A DNA stretch of 64,000 bases, from positions 89,729-153,728 of the forward strand of contig CAVQDO010000021.1 in assembly GCA_963711255.1 (NCBI GenBank). The letters run 5' to 3'. Shown one piece after another: positions 9,308 to 18,495 of the stretch. Below the pieces are notes generated by a model. It ran no database searches, was not told the origin of the DNA, and was given only the letters and a program-made list of their open reading frames with translations. The stretch comes from GCA-2746365 sp963711255. GTDB lineage: Bacteria > Pseudomonadota > Gammaproteobacteria > SZUA-229. Numbering within the stretch: position 1 is the stretch's first letter; every line of letters starts with the position of its first letter. Made by a program: the position numbers and the translations under genes.

Positions 9308-10712
9308 CTTTTTTCACCAGTCTGTGTGCTTTTTCTAAACGCACACGCATATTATTCATTAAACATTCATTTTGTTGTGGCCACTGAAATCGCCATTGCC
9401 AGTTTCCAGTAGTTGTACCGGGCGTATTCATTCTTGCTTCAGAAGCAAAATGCAGACAGTCCTGCATCGGGAATATGCACATATTGGCAGGTGAATTCAG
9501 TGCGCCCTCAACCATTGTTTCAACAACAAGGTCGGCAGCATTGGGGATAGCACGCCAGTCGTTACAGTCATCATCCATCAGTTTCAAGCTATGCAATACG
9601 TGGTTTTTTACCTGATCGTCAAGACTGTTAAACCATCCTTTGGTTGTATCATTATCATGTGTACCGGTATAAACCACTACATCTTCCACGATATTTTTCT
9701 GTTTATGCGGATTGTCATCGAACTCATCAAAACCAAATTGCAATATCGACATACCCGGTAAATTATATTTTTTTCTAAGCGCTGTTACTTCAGGCGTTAT
9801 AACGCCAAGGTCTTCAGCGATGAAAGGCAACTGCTTATCACCCTGCTGCAGACTGGCCAGCAAAACATCACCCGGTACTTTCTGCCAGTAACCATCAACT
9901 GCTGTTTCACAGGCAGCATCAATCATCCATGCAGCCTCCAGCCCTCGGAAATGATCGATACGGATAATATCAAACAGTTCCAGGTGATTATTAATCCTTG
10001 ATTTCCACCAGGCATAATCATCTTTACTCATTGCAGTCCAGTCGTAATGCGGATTACCCCAGCGCTGGCCATCTGCCGAAAAGTAATCAGGTGGCACGCC
10101 GGTAACCACTTTCATATTAGCATCGTCATCAAGTAAAAACTGTTCACGATGCGCCCATACATCCGCGCTATCAAATCCGACAAAGATCGGCAGATCACCA
10201 AACAGTAAAATGCCCAGGTCGTTCGCTTTTTTTCTGATTTCCCCCCAGCGCTTATAAAGCTGGTACTGCTGCCACTTTAAATCAGTAATTGCCGGCCGGC
10301 TTTCATCTAATACCTGTTGTAAACAATGCGCATCATGACGCCGGTACTCATCCGGCCAATCATGCCAGCTAATACCATTAAATTTCTGCTTCAATACCTT
10401 GAACAGTGCATAGTCATCCAGCCAGTATTTTTGCTGCTGGCAAAAAGCGATAAATGCCTCATCATTTTCATCCAGCGCAGGATAGTCTGGCAGCAATACC
10501 GGGTTCATGGCGAAAGCAGAAATACACTGGTACGGCGACAGTCCCTCCTGTGGTTCACCCAGGGGCAACACCTGCCAGACGCTAAAACCGGTCTCTGCGA
10601 GCATTGCCAGCCAGTGCTCGACATTTTCATCGAGTACACCGGTAGGCAATGAAGTTGGATGTAACAGGATACCAGCCCGTCGCTGGTTAAGATCAGGCGA
10701 TACCATGATCAT
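9300..10712 (-). CDS. malQ: 4-Alpha-glucanotransferase (amylomaltase)
   Basis: A GH77 enzyme that transfers maltooligosaccharide segments between alpha-glucans. The 470-aa protein is of the short Thermus/plant-D-enzyme type rather than the 694-aa E. coli type. It begins near RRAGILLHPTSLPTG and shows the nucleophile motif IIRIDHFRGLEAAW (about 232-245), the acid/base region IAEDLGVITPEV and the third acidic residue in TGTHDNDTTKGWF. The first ATG at 10712 is followed by a second in-frame ATG at 10706, and neither has a strong ribosome binding site. In this operon it would recycle short glucans produced with GH57 and GlgP. Confidence 0.93.
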   Translation of the reverse strand: MIMVSPDLNQRRAGILLHPTSLPTGVLDENVEHWLAMLAETGFSVWQVLPLGEPQEGLSPYQCISAFAMNPVLLPDYPALDENDEAFIAFCQQQKYWLDDYALFKVLKQKFNGISWHDWPDEYRRHDAHCLQQVLDESRPAITDLKWQQYQLYKRWGEIRKKANDLGILLFGDLPIFVGFDSADVWAHREQFLLDDDANMKVVTGVPPDYFSADGQRWGNPHYDWTAMSKDDYAWWKSRINNHLELFDIIRIDHFRGLEAAWMIDAACETAVDGYWQKVPGDVLLASLQQGDKQLPFIAEDLGVITPEVTALRKKYNLPGMSILQFGFDEFDDNPHKQKNIVEDVVVYTGTHDNDTTKGWFNSLDDQVKNHVLHSLKLMDDDCNDWRAIPNAADLVVETMVEGALNSPANMCIFPMQDCLHFASEARMNTPGTTTGNWQWRFQWPQQNECLMNNMRVRLEKAHRLVKKDG

Positions 10713-10728
10713 TTACTTTGTTCGGACA

Positions 10729-12483
10729 CTAGACATTCCTCACCATAGTACCAGCATTTTCCGCACCACCACCGCCTAATGATAACGGCTCATCAAGGTT
10801 AGCAGGCTGTTTAAGATTTAATAACTTGTATAAGTTTTTTAACTGTATTCGAAACAGGCGATCGAAATCTCTTACGCTTTCCGAAGAGTTCTTTTCGCCA
10901 AACCACCAAAACCAGTCCGAGCCTTCACAAACAGCCAGCTGGCGAGTTGCCTTTTTAATTTGCGCTTTGCTTAATTTTCCATTTTTAACAACATCATCGA
11001 AAGCAACTTTGGCATCCACCAGTCGATCCCATGCACGGTTCTTGTCAGGCTCACCTATCCAGGTTGAAAACGAACCGTAAACCCAGCTGCCGGCACACAA
11101 TTCTTCGATATCATGCGTTTTAATTTTGCTGTCCAGTTTCGAGTATGTAGTCGGAGCAACACAGCTGTGATCAGATAGATCCGAGTAAAGGTGGTCAAGG
11201 AAATAGTATCCATTATGCGGATAGTATTCCCATGCATTTTCACCATCGACGATAATCGATACCACGTGTCTTTCTGCACTATCACCGAGAAAGCTTGAAA
11301 TATTGACCAGGTTGCTAACCAGGTCCCTGGCGGCGTCGGCGGAGTTAATTTTACTGTATTTAAATCCGATCATATCCGACAGCCCGTCATCACGGAAAAA
11401 TAGCCGGGTTTTGTGATCATTTAATAAGTACGGATGAAACAGAGCCCGCTTGCTATGCACCCGCTCATGATCCAGATCGCCAAGATTCATACTGTTGCGC
11501 CAGACGCCTTCACCAGAAGCCGTCCACTTGAAATCAAATTCATCAACCAGCGCCACTGCATCTTCAGATATCGCACCTTCCGATAACCAGACACCCTGCG
11601 GCCGCATCCCAAAATAATGTTCAAAACGTTCAATTCCATATTTAAAATGCCAGCGCGAACGATCCATACCGCCCGGATAAGTTTTGCTGTCTGGTAATGG
11701 TGCTTCTGGCTGTGCACATTTCATGTTATCCATATCGTTTAACAGTGGCACAATTGGATGCCCATAGGGCGTCATCGACAGTTCGATCTGGCCGCTTTCC
11801 GCCAGTTTTCGATAGCGTGGAATCAGGCTGGATATACAGTCATAAATAAGCTGCAACAATGCCCGGCGATCGGCTTCATCAAACATCCGGCCCTTTTTTA
11901 TCAGGTCTTTGGAGGTTTGTGTCTGCTTAAGTGAATGCCCCAGCCATGCAATGTGATACCACACCAGAACATCAATATAATACTGTGAATTAAGATACTG
12001 CAAACAACCCGCATCATGATCGTCGCAGTTACCATGCGGGAACATGTACTTAAAAGGTTCAAGCAGGCGTTTGAAATCCGGATAGGGATCAATCATTTTT
12101 TCAGCATTCGCTTTCTGGCAGTCACATAACAACTGGTAACGGTCATGAGATGAAAGCGGAATTGGCGTAACCCCGGCAAGCAAATTCAGCATCGGGTCGT
12201 TCATCGCTTTACCACTATCAAGCCAGCCTTTTAACTGCCCCGCATAGTCATCGAGCTGCTCCAGTAAAACCGGCACAAAATTTACCACGACATGCATTTT
12301 AGGGTGCGCTTCAAGGTGCGCCACCATGTCTTCGTAATCTTTTATTGCATGCAGGTAGACCCACGGTAGACGGTAATCACCATCAATCCCCTCCTGGTAC
12401 CATGGCTGGTGCATATGCCAGCACAGAACAATATTCAGTGGCTTTGACTTGCTATCTTTTTGCTGCTTTTTTTCAGTAATCAT
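10729..12483 (-). CDS. GH57 family alpha-amylase-like glycoside hydrolase
   Basis: A cytoplasmic family 57 glycosidase, probably acting on alpha-1,4 (possibly alpha-1,6) linkages of glycogen-like glucans. The 584-aa protein lacks a signal peptide. Recognisable GH57 motifs are CWHMHQPWYQ near residue 20, WLSEGAIS carrying the candidate nucleophile Glu near 305, FFRDDGLSDMIGF with candidate acid/base Asp near 350, and DGENAWEYYPHNG near 415. The tail after about 470 is helical, as in GH57 enzymes. It sits between glgC and malQ, 16 bases from malQ, so a role in glycogen trimming or debranching is likely. The exact activity (amylase, amylopullulanase or transferase) cannot be read from sequence. 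Confidence 0.88.
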   Translation of the reverse strand: MITEKKQQKDSKSKPLNIVLCWHMHQPWYQEGIDGDYRLPWVYLHAIKDYEDMVAHLEAHPKMHVVVNFVPVLLEQLDDYAGQLKGWLDSGKAMNDPMLNLLAGVTPIPLSSHDRYQLLCDCQKANAEKMIDPYPDFKRLLEPFKYMFPHGNCDDHDAGCLQYLNSQYYIDVLVWYHIAWLGHSLKQTQTSKDLIKKGRMFDEADRRALLQLIYDCISSLIPRYRKLAESGQIELSMTPYGHPIVPLLNDMDNMKCAQPEAPLPDSKTYPGGMDRSRWHFKYGIERFEHYFGMRPQGVWLSEGAISEDAVALVDEFDFKWTASGEGVWRNSMNLGDLDHERVHSKRALFHPYLLNDHKTRLFFRDDGLSDMIGFKYSKINSADAARDLVSNLVNISSFLGDSAERHVVSIIVDGENAWEYYPHNGYYFLDHLYSDLSDHSCVAPTTYSKLDSKIKTHDIEELCAGSWVYGSFSTWIGEPDKNRAWDRLVDAKVAFDDVVKNGKLSKAQIKKATRQLAVCEGSDWFWWFGEKNSSESVRDFDRLFRIQLKNLYKLLNLKQPANLDEPLSLGGGGAENAGTMVRNV

Positions 12484-12490
12484 AAAACTT

Positions 12491-13807
12491 CTAAGCGCTC
12501 AGCTTTTCTTTATCGACAACATAGAGATGCTGGTCAAGCATTTCAGGCGTCACCAGAACTATACCGCTTTCGGTGACATGGAAACGTTTACGGTCACTCT
12601 CGATATCCTCACCTATTACAGTACCATCTTCGATGCTGCATGCTTTATCAATAACAGCACGGGTAATCCGGCAATTTTTACCGATGGAGACCTTGGGAAG
12701 AATAACACTGTCTTTAATCACCGAACCACGTTCAATTTCCGTAGCAAAGAAAATGACCGAGCGTTTAACCATTGCACCGGACAGGATACAGCCCCCCGAT
12801 ACCAGTGAATCAATCGCCGTACCACGGACATTGTCATCATCAAAAATGAATTTGGCCGGCGGATGCTGCGTCTGGTATGTCCAGATAGGCCAGTCGCGAG
12901 AATACAGATTAAGCTCGGGCTCCACTGCGCACAGTTCCATATTTGCTTGCCAGTAAGAGTCGATAGTACCCACATCGCGCCAGTAAGCCGAGTTGCCTTT
13001 ATTATCCAGAAACGGATACGCACGGGCATTACAGGTTGAAATGCTCTTGGGGACAATATCTTTGCCGAAATCATGCGCAGACTCTGTTTGTTCGGCATCA
13101 GCAATCAGGCTGGCATAAAGGTAAGCGGTAGAAAAAATGTAAATCCCCATCGATGCCAGTGCCTTGTCCGGTTTATCCGGCATGCCTTCAGGATCAACCG
13201 GTTTTTCAGAAAACTTGGTAATGTTGTAATTTTCATCAATCGACATCACGCCAAACTCGGAAGCTTCTTCACGCGGCACTTCAATACAGCCAACCGTAAG
13301 ATCCGCACCGGACGATACGTGTTCGTAAAGCATCTTCGAATAGTCCATAGTGTAAATATGATCACCGCCCAGAACGATAACGTTTTCCGGTGCATGCCGG
13401 CGAATAATATCGATATTCTGATACAGCGCATCCGCTGTGCCGCGATACCATTCATTATCAACGCGCTGCTGCGCCGGAATGATCTCGACAAACTCGCCAA
13501 TTTCAGCCCGCATAAAGCCCCAGGCGCGCTGTAGATGCCGAAGTAATGAATGTGATTTATATTGAGTCAGTACACCAATACGGCGCAAGCCTGAATTCAC
13601 ACAGTTGGAGAGCGCGAAATCGATAATACGGTATTTACCGCCAAACGGAACCGCAGGTTTCGCGCGCCACTTGGTCAAGCCCTTTAGCCTTGAGCCTGCA
13701 CCGCCCGCCAGGATGAGCACCAGGGTTTTACGTGTTAACTCCGAGCCGGTATTGGCATCGGTGTAATAGCGGTAATGTTTATGCTGTTTTTCAGAATTTA
13801 TAGTCAT
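12491..13807 (-). CDS. glgC: Glucose-1-phosphate adenylyltransferase (ADP-glucose pyrophosphorylase)
   Basis: The enzyme makes ADP-glucose from ATP and glucose-1-phosphate, the committed step of bacterial glycogen synthesis. The 438-aa protein matches the usual length. It has the nucleotidyltransferase loop LAGGAGSRLKGLTKWRAKP near residues 34-52, the GGKYRIIDFALSNC segment, GGDHIYTMDYSKML, FSEKP, and a C-terminal left-handed beta-helix (ILPKVSIGKNCRITRAVID) typical of the allosteric region. Its start overlaps the glk stop by 4 bases, which couples glucose phosphorylation and ADP-glucose production at the head of the operon. Confidence 0.96.
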   Translation of the reverse strand: MTINSEKQHKHYRYYTDANTGSELTRKTLVLILAGGAGSRLKGLTKWRAKPAVPFGGKYRIIDFALSNCVNSGLRRIGVLTQYKSHSLLRHLQRAWGFMRAEIGEFVEIIPAQQRVDNEWYRGTADALYQNIDIIRRHAPENVIVLGGDHIYTMDYSKMLYEHVSSGADLTVGCIEVPREEASEFGVMSIDENYNITKFSEKPVDPEGMPDKPDKALASMGIYIFSTAYLYASLIADAEQTESAHDFGKDIVPKSISTCNARAYPFLDNKGNSAYWRDVGTIDSYWQANMELCAVEPELNLYSRDWPIWTYQTQHPPAKFIFDDDNVRGTAIDSLVSGGCILSGAMVKRSVIFFATEIERGSVIKDSVILPKVSIGKNCRITRAVIDKACSIEDGTVIGEDIESDRKRFHVTESGIVLVTPEMLDQHLYVVDKEKLSA

Positions 13808-14763
13808 TTTAATTCCCGTTGTATTTTTAGTGCTTCTGACATGGCACCCAGAACACCTATTCGCTCATCAATGACAAGGTAAACCGCTACCTTTTCAACC
13901 AGAGCTCGCATTCTTCCCTTGTTCAGGTAAGCATTAATAAAATCTTCAGATTGCATCTTTGTTACTATTTTTGCAGCAATACCACCCGTTATATAAATAC
14001 CGCCATAAGGCTGGAACAATAAAGCAACGTTGCCAATATATGCACCGTAGATCTGCACAAAAAGCGACATTGCCCTATCAGCTGCTTCATCCGTTGTTAC
14101 ATGCTGACTCACCCATTCAGCACTAGTGCCCGGGCATTCCCTGCCAGCACAAAATTCGTAAATATTCACTAGCCCGCTGCCAGAGAGCAGGCGCTCATAG
14201 GAAACGTGTGGATAACGTTTAAGCAGAAACTGCAACAACGCAATCTGTGTTTCATCGACTGGAGCGAAATCGATATGCCCGCCCTCGGTCGGGTGTGCCT
14301 CAATGGACTCACCACTGCCCTGTACCCACGAAAGGCCAAGACCGGTACCGGCACCAACAGCAACTCGTGTGCTATTTTCTTTCAGGCCACCACCGTGGTT
14401 TAACATAACCCGGTCGCTCTCACTAATCTGGCAGGTACCAAGCGCTGAAGCCTGAAAGTCATTTATAAAATGCACCTTAGTGATGCCGAATTTATCTTTT
14501 AACGACTGCTTTTCAATGGTCCAGGGCAGGTTGGTCAATTTTGCAGAACTCTCGCTTACCTGGCCGGGCAATGCCAGCGTCAGGATATCGAGTTTTTTCG
14601 GAGCCGAACCGCTATCATTAATAAAGGTTTTCAATAATGGTTCAAAACTGTCAAATTCACTGCTTGCATATTGTGCCTGGTAGAGCACATTTTCCGGTTC
14701 GCTGCTATTAGCATAAACCAGGCGGGTACTGGTTCCGCCTACATCGGCAGCAATAAAATTCAT
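13804..14763 (-). CDS. glk: Glucokinase (first copy)
   Basis: ATP-dependent phosphorylation of free glucose to glucose-6-phosphate. The 319-aa ROK-unrelated Glk-type kinase begins FIAADVGGTSTRLVY (phosphate loop) and contains FINDFQASALG with the catalytic Asp, GAGTGLGLSWV and the adenosine-loop region GGIYITGGIAAK. It is the first gene of the minus-strand glycogen/OPP operon. The upstream 335-base gap holds the likely promoter. A second glucokinase (45148-46125) lies in the beta-glucan region. Confidence 0.92.
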   Translation of the reverse strand: MNFIAADVGGTSTRLVYANSSEPENVLYQAQYASSEFDSFEPLLKTFINDSGSAPKKLDILTLALPGQVSESSAKLTNLPWTIEKQSLKDKFGITKVHFINDFQASALGTCQISESDRVMLNHGGGLKENSTRVAVGAGTGLGLSWVQGSGESIEAHPTEGGHIDFAPVDETQIALLQFLLKRYPHVSYERLLSGSGLVNIYEFCAGRECPGTSAEWVSQHVTTDEAADRAMSLFVQIYGAYIGNVALLFQPYGGIYITGGIAAKIVTKMQSEDFINAYLNKGRMRALVEKVAVYLVIDERIGVLGAMSEALKIQRELK

Positions 14764-14933
14764 TGATAATTTCTCGTTATTATAATTATTTCAGTCATCA
14801 ATCCAGCCAGCTATTCGAATAGTCAAAGCCCTTCCAGCATTGTACGAACTTCAGTCGAAAACAGTTAGCATTATAAGCAGCGTTTTAGCATTAACTGCCC
14901 GACCACTGACCAGCACCACCGCGACACCATAAT

Positions 14934-14991
14934 GTTATATCTCAACTGTTTCATGGTTAATGATATACATCAATCAACATATCATTGATTA
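14934..14991 (-). promoter_or_regulatory. Candidate promoter and operator of the glycogen/OPP operon
   Basis: The 335-base gap between glk and gnd has no gene. On the minus strand a TATAAC -10-like hexamer lies at 14939-14934, about 170 bases before the glk start. Just upstream lies an inverted repeat, AATGATAT (14959-14966) and ATATCATT (14979-14986), extended by TTAA at both ends with one mismatch position. It would sit over the -35 region, where a dimeric regulator could bind. No good -35 hexamer is visible, which would suit activator dependence. This is pattern reading only. Confidence 0.35.
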
Positions 14992-15098
14992 ATATACTAT
15001 TGCGGTAACTCCAGCAGCAGTTGCATGCTTACTCCTGCTATTAGCGCAACTTTTTACCGCAATAATATAAGAAATAGCTAATATTTAACACTGGGAAG

Positions 15099-16553
15099 TT
15101 ATACTTCATAAGTCGTTGATGCTACTTTACCGCCATGCCCGGTCCAGTCGGTATGAAAGAACTCGCCACGTTTCTTATCAATGCGCTCATAAGTATGTGC
15201 GCCAAAATAATCACGCTGCGCCTGTAACAGATTGGCTGGTAATCGCGCACTGCGATAACCGTCAAAATAAGCCAGCGCCGAGGCAAATGCCGGTGCAGGA
15301 ATGCCATGCTCTACCGCCAGGATTACCGCTTTACGCCAACCGGCTTCTGCCGACTTTAAGGCATCGGTGAAAAACGTATCGAGCGCCAGGTTTTCCAGCT
15401 CAGGATTTTTCTCATAAGCCTCTTTTATATTTCCGAGGAAGGTACTGCGAATAATACAGCCGCCACGCCACATCAGGGCGATATCACCGTAATTAAGATC
15501 CCAGCCATATTCTTTTGCCGCTTCACGCATCAGCATGAAACCCTGCGCATAGGAAATTATTTTCGAGGCGTACAGCGCATCACGAAGTGCATTGATGATT
15601 TCAGCATCATTCGCTACCGGGCTTTGCGGGCGTGAACCCAGGATAGCTGAGGCTCTTACACGTTCATCTTTTAATGAAGACAGCACGCGTGCAAATACAG
15701 ATTCACCGATCAGCGTTAAAGGCACACCCAGATCCAGCGCACTGATGCCTGTCCATTTACCCGTTCCTTTCTGTCCGGCAGTATCAAGTATTTTATCAAG
15801 CAATGGCTCACCATCTTCATCCTTTACTGCCAATATATCTTTGGTGATGTCGATAAGATAGGAATCGAGTACGCCCTCGTTCCATTCACTGAATACCTGC
15901 TGCATCTGGTCGCAGTTCATACCCAGCGCATTTTCCATTAATGAATAAGCCTCACAAATTAACTGCATATCACCATATTCAATGCCATTGTGAACCATCT
16001 TTACAAAATGACCGGCACCATCCTGCCCTACCCACTGGCAACAGGGTTCATCATCTACTTTTGCCGAAATTGCCTGAAAAATATCTTTTACTAATGGCCA
16101 GGCCTCGGCATCACCACCCGGCATTATTGACGGTCCGAAGCGCGCCCCTTCTTCACCACCGGAGACACCGGTTCCGATAAAGCGCAATCCTTTTTCCCTC
16201 AATTCAGCGGTACGCCTGGTCGAATCGGGAAAATGCGAATTACCGCCATCGATAATGACATCTCCGGGCTCCAGTAACGGCACCAGCATATCAATGAAAG
16301 CGTCAACCACATCACCCGCCTTAACCATGAGCATCACTTTCCTGGGTGAAGACAGTGACGCCACCAGCTCTTCCATACTGTAGGTACCCATTATTGTTGT
16401 GCCCTTTGCCGGGCCATCAATAAATTCATCCACTTTGCTGGTGGTACGATTAAACACGGCAACTCGGTAACCGTGATCAGCCATATTCAGAACCAGGTTC
16501 TGCCCCATTACCGCGAGCCCAATTAGCCCAATGTCCGCCTTTTCCATTTCCAT
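15099..16553 (-). CDS. gnd: 6-Phosphogluconate dehydrogenase, decarboxylating (long form)
   Basis: Oxidative decarboxylation of 6-phosphogluconate to ribulose-5-phosphate with reduction of a nicotinamide coenzyme. At 484 aa it is the long (E. coli/eukaryote-type) Gnd, with the GLAVMGQNLVLNMADHGY dinucleotide fold, FNRTTSKVDEF consistent with NADP preference, the catalytic GHFVKMVHNGIEYGDMQ (Lys near residue 187), and the all-helical C-terminal domain ending GEFFHTDWTGHGG. It is a separate minus-strand unit upstream of the glk operon and divergent from the antiporter operon. A short-form paralogue lies at 42240-43166. Confidence 0.95.
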   Translation of the reverse strand: MEMEKADIGLIGLAVMGQNLVLNMADHGYRVAVFNRTTSKVDEFIDGPAKGTTIMGTYSMEELVASLSSPRKVMLMVKAGDVVDAFIDMLVPLLEPGDVIIDGGNSHFPDSTRRTAELREKGLRFIGTGVSGGEEGARFGPSIMPGGDAEAWPLVKDIFQAISAKVDDEPCCQWVGQDGAGHFVKMVHNGIEYGDMQLICEAYSLMENALGMNCDQMQQVFSEWNEGVLDSYLIDITKDILAVKDEDGEPLLDKILDTAGQKGTGKWTGISALDLGVPLTLIGESVFARVLSSLKDERVRASAILGSRPQSPVANDAEIINALRDALYASKIISYAQGFMLMREAAKEYGWDLNYGDIALMWRGGCIIRSTFLGNIKEAYEKNPELENLALDTFFTDALKSAEAGWRKAVILAVEHGIPAPAFASALAYFDGYRSARLPANLLQAQRDYFGAHTYERIDKKRGEFFHTDWTGHGGKVASTTYEV

Positions 16554-16602
16554 TTTCTCTTAGATTGTATTATCAGCAGGGTTTATGCCATGCCTGTTAT
16601 TC

Positions 16603-16632
16603 ATTATATATTTTTGCAAATGCAAAGATTAA
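16603..16632 (-). promoter_or_regulatory. gnd promoter with a palindrome in the spacer
   Basis: On the minus strand a perfect TATAAT lies at 16608-16603, about 50 bases before the gnd start. A weak -35-like TTAATC lies at 16632-16627 with an 18-base spacer. The spacer holds the perfect palindrome TTTGCA-AA-TGCAAA (16613-16626), a plausible repressor site. The -10 is convincing; the -35 and the operator role are inference. Confidence 0.45.
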
Positions 16633-17049
16633 GCCAATTGATCGTTTGATACGAATAATAATCGAAATCCATAGCAATCACCGCTTAATTTTGTAACAAG
16701 AAAACAAATCTACGCTGAAAATTTGCTTTGTGCGCCACACCAGACAACGATCCGGTACGCCACAGTAATAACTGGCACAATAATTGTAGTGTTTTAAACA
16801 GCGCCTCTAATTTCAGTAATAACAGGGTCATAACGCACTTTATCAGCGCGTCATGTTTCAGCATAGTGCGTTTAAAAAATTAAAGCTGAACCTTAACACC
16901 GGAATAGAGCATTGTTTTGACGTAGATCATAAAGACCGGCAGCGATTTTCTTTAATCTAGGCTCACTCAATCGCCAGCTGAATTGCAGTCGCTAGTTTTA
17001 CCGGCAGTCATCCGTTTAGCCATCAAATAATAAACAGGTTAAGTTTATA
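16633..17049. other. Non-coding divergent region between gnd and the antiporter operon
   Basis: About 420 bases without a supportable gene. It should contain the plus-strand promoter of the antiporter/complex-I-like operon. A TTGACG (-35-like) occurs near 16917, but no good -10 follows at 16-18 bases, so no promoter is called. No RNA gene or strong terminator was seen. Confidence 0.5.
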
Positions 17050-17559
17050 GTGCAGAACAATACAAATATAACCTTGCAATTTCTCAATCTCTGGTTGACG
17101 TTATTCATAGTATGGTTAATAGCCAATGGAAGCCTTGCCCATAACACGGTGCTTGCCGGCATAATTATTTCCGCTTTTATTGCGCTGGTATTTGCCGCCT
17201 TTGCCCGGGTTTACAGCGTGATTCGCTGGACCCCCAAAGTTATCCTGACTTACCTGGTCTATCTTGCAGTATTTTTTGTCGAGTTAATCAAGGCCAACAT
17301 GAATGTAATGCGATTAGTGTTCTCACCACGCATCAATATCAAACCGGGCATCGTCGAAATTAAAACCGAGCTCAAGTCGCCAATAGGAAGACTGGCGCTG
17401 GCAAATACCATTACCCTGACACCCGGTACACTGGTGGTAGATATTAAAGACGACTCATTATTTATCCACTGGATCAACACCAGCACTACTGACCCGCAAG
17501 CGGCAACAGAGGCCATTGCCGGCCGTTTTGAAAAATATCTAAAGGTTATTTATGGTTAA
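17050..17559 (+). CDS. Mrp/Mnh-type Na+/H+ antiporter subunit E
   Basis: A 169-aa membrane protein of the MrpE/MnhE family, an accessory subunit of multisubunit cation/proton antiporters and of Mbh/Mbx-type complexes. It has three N-terminal membrane helices (FLNLWLTLFIVWLI, a helix near 35-55, and YLVYLAVFFVELIKAN near 75-90). A soluble tail carries the family motifs SPIGRLALANTITLTPGTL and DDSLFIHWIN. The start is a GTG at 17050. The ribosome binding site is weak (AGG near 17036). It opens the operon, and mrpF follows after 20 bases. Confidence 0.9.
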   Translation: MQNNTNITLQFLNLWLTLFIVWLIANGSLAHNTVLAGIIISAFIALVFAAFARVYSVIRWTPKVILTYLVYLAVFFVELIKANMNVMRLVFSPRINIKPGIVEIKTELKSPIGRLALANTITLTPGTLVVDIKDDSLFIHWINTSTTDPQAATEAIAGRFEKYLKVIYG

Positions 17560-17579
17560 GCAACACAGGCAAAAGAATA

Positions 17580-17855
17580 ATGACTGATTTAGGCATGACT
17601 GAAATAACCGTCATCATTTCCGCCGTGCTGATATTTTTCAGCATCGTGTTCGGTGTTATTCGTCTTGTTATCGGGCCGGCCACGGTTGATCGGGTTGTTG
17701 CGGTAGACCTGCTGACTATCGTAACCATTGCCCTCATTGTTTTACTGGCACACCAGGCAGAACGTTATATATACCTCGATGTTGCACTGGTCTATGGGCT
17801 ATTGAGTTTTCTTGGCGTACTGGCCGTTGCACGTTACCTGGAAAGGGGCATCTGA
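17580..17855 (+). CDS. Mrp/Mnh-type antiporter subunit F
   Basis: A 91-aa small hydrophobic protein with three membrane helices and the MrpF core: VIGPATVDRVVAVDLLT followed by YLDVALVYGLLSFLG. It matches MrpF and the corresponding Mbh/Mbx subunit in length. The stop codon overlaps the ATG of the next gene (TGATG at 17853-17857), showing translational coupling. In Mrp systems this subunit is needed for assembly of the antiporter. Here it belongs to a larger complex with NuoH/B/C/D homologues. Confidence 0.92.
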   Translation: MTDLGMTEITVIISAVLIFFSIVFGVIRLVIGPATVDRVVAVDLLTIVTIALIVLLAHQAERYIYLDVALVYGLLSFLGVLAVARYLERGI

Positions 17856-18127
17856 TGACCATACCCGTACTTACTTTACTGACCATCGTCATCTGCGCCG
17901 GCATACTGGTTGGCGCGATACTCGCTGTGGTTCTTGAAAACACTGTCAGCGCGGTAGTCAGCGCCGGACTCGCCAGCCTGTTTGCTTCTGTGGTTTACGT
18001 TATTTTGGCCGCTCCCGATGTGGCCATGACAGAGGCTTCGATCGGATCCGGCTTAAGCACCATGATTTTCCTCTATGCCATTCGTAAAACGCAGCATAGT
18101 GATGCAAACGATGAGGACAATCAATGA
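17855..18127 (+). CDS. DUF4040/MbhD-like membrane subunit
   Basis: A 90-aa protein with three membrane helices. It resembles the segment that in stand-alone Mrp systems is part of the MrpA C-terminus, and in Mbh/Mbx complexes is a separate small subunit (MbhD). The visible signature is the AAPDVAMTEASIGSGLSTMI segment (residues about 49-68), with conserved acidic residues inside the membrane region that are relevant to ion transfer. Splitting of the MrpA tail into separate genes is a hallmark of Mbh/Mbx/Ehr-type clusters. It overlaps both neighbours by 1 and 4 bases. Confidence 0.85.
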   Translation: MTIPVLTLLTIVICAGILVGAILAVVLENTVSAVVSAGLASLFASVVYVILAAPDVAMTEASIGSGLSTMIFLYAIRKTQHSDANDEDNQ

Positions 18128-18495
18128 TCACGCTCATCAGCGAAGTTGTCGGCAACCTGTTTTTAATCACTGGCAGTTTTTTCCTTTTCTCGGCGGGACT
18201 GGGTGTATTGCGTATGCCCGATACCTACAATCGCATTCAGACCGGTACCAAGGCCACCACGCTTGGCACCATATTGATATTAATCGGCGTCGCTTTCCTG
18301 CATCCCGCGTGGGCCCTTAAACTGGTCATCCTGATTTTCTTTGTTATGTTAACCAACCCGGTATCTTCACACGCACTGGCGCGTGCCTCGCATGCTATCG
18401 GCATTTATGAAACAGAAGAAACTGTTGTTGACCAGCTGGACGAAGAGGCTGCAGCTAATAGCGAAGAGTTAATTAACGAGACCGCGGTAAAATGA
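18124..18495 (+). CDS. Mrp/Mnh-type antiporter subunit G
   Basis: A 123-aa MrpG/MnhG-family protein with three membrane helices. The family motif GVLRMPDTYNRIQTGTKATT is at about residues 34-53, followed by LGTILILIGVAF and a cytoplasmic acidic tail (VVDQLDEEAAANSEE) longer than in minimal MrpG. It overlaps the previous gene by 4 bases (ATGA) and the next by 4. As elsewhere in the operon, this spacing argues for a single polycistronic message. Confidence 0.92.
   Translation: MITLISEVVGNLFLITGSFFLFSAGLGVLRMPDTYNRIQTGTKATTLGTILILIGVAFLHPAWALKLVILIFFVMLTNPVSSHALARASHAIGIYETEETVVDQLDEEAAANSEELINETAVK

Noticed and set aside
13073..13534. 153-aa plus-strand frame inside glgC
   Set aside because: It is antisense to a conserved part of glgC, with no ribosome binding site or recognisable protein sequence.
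16700..16800. Sigma-54-like promoter (TGGCAC then TTGT near 16770)
   Set aside because: The -12 element reads GT in place of the invariant GC, so it does not meet the consensus.
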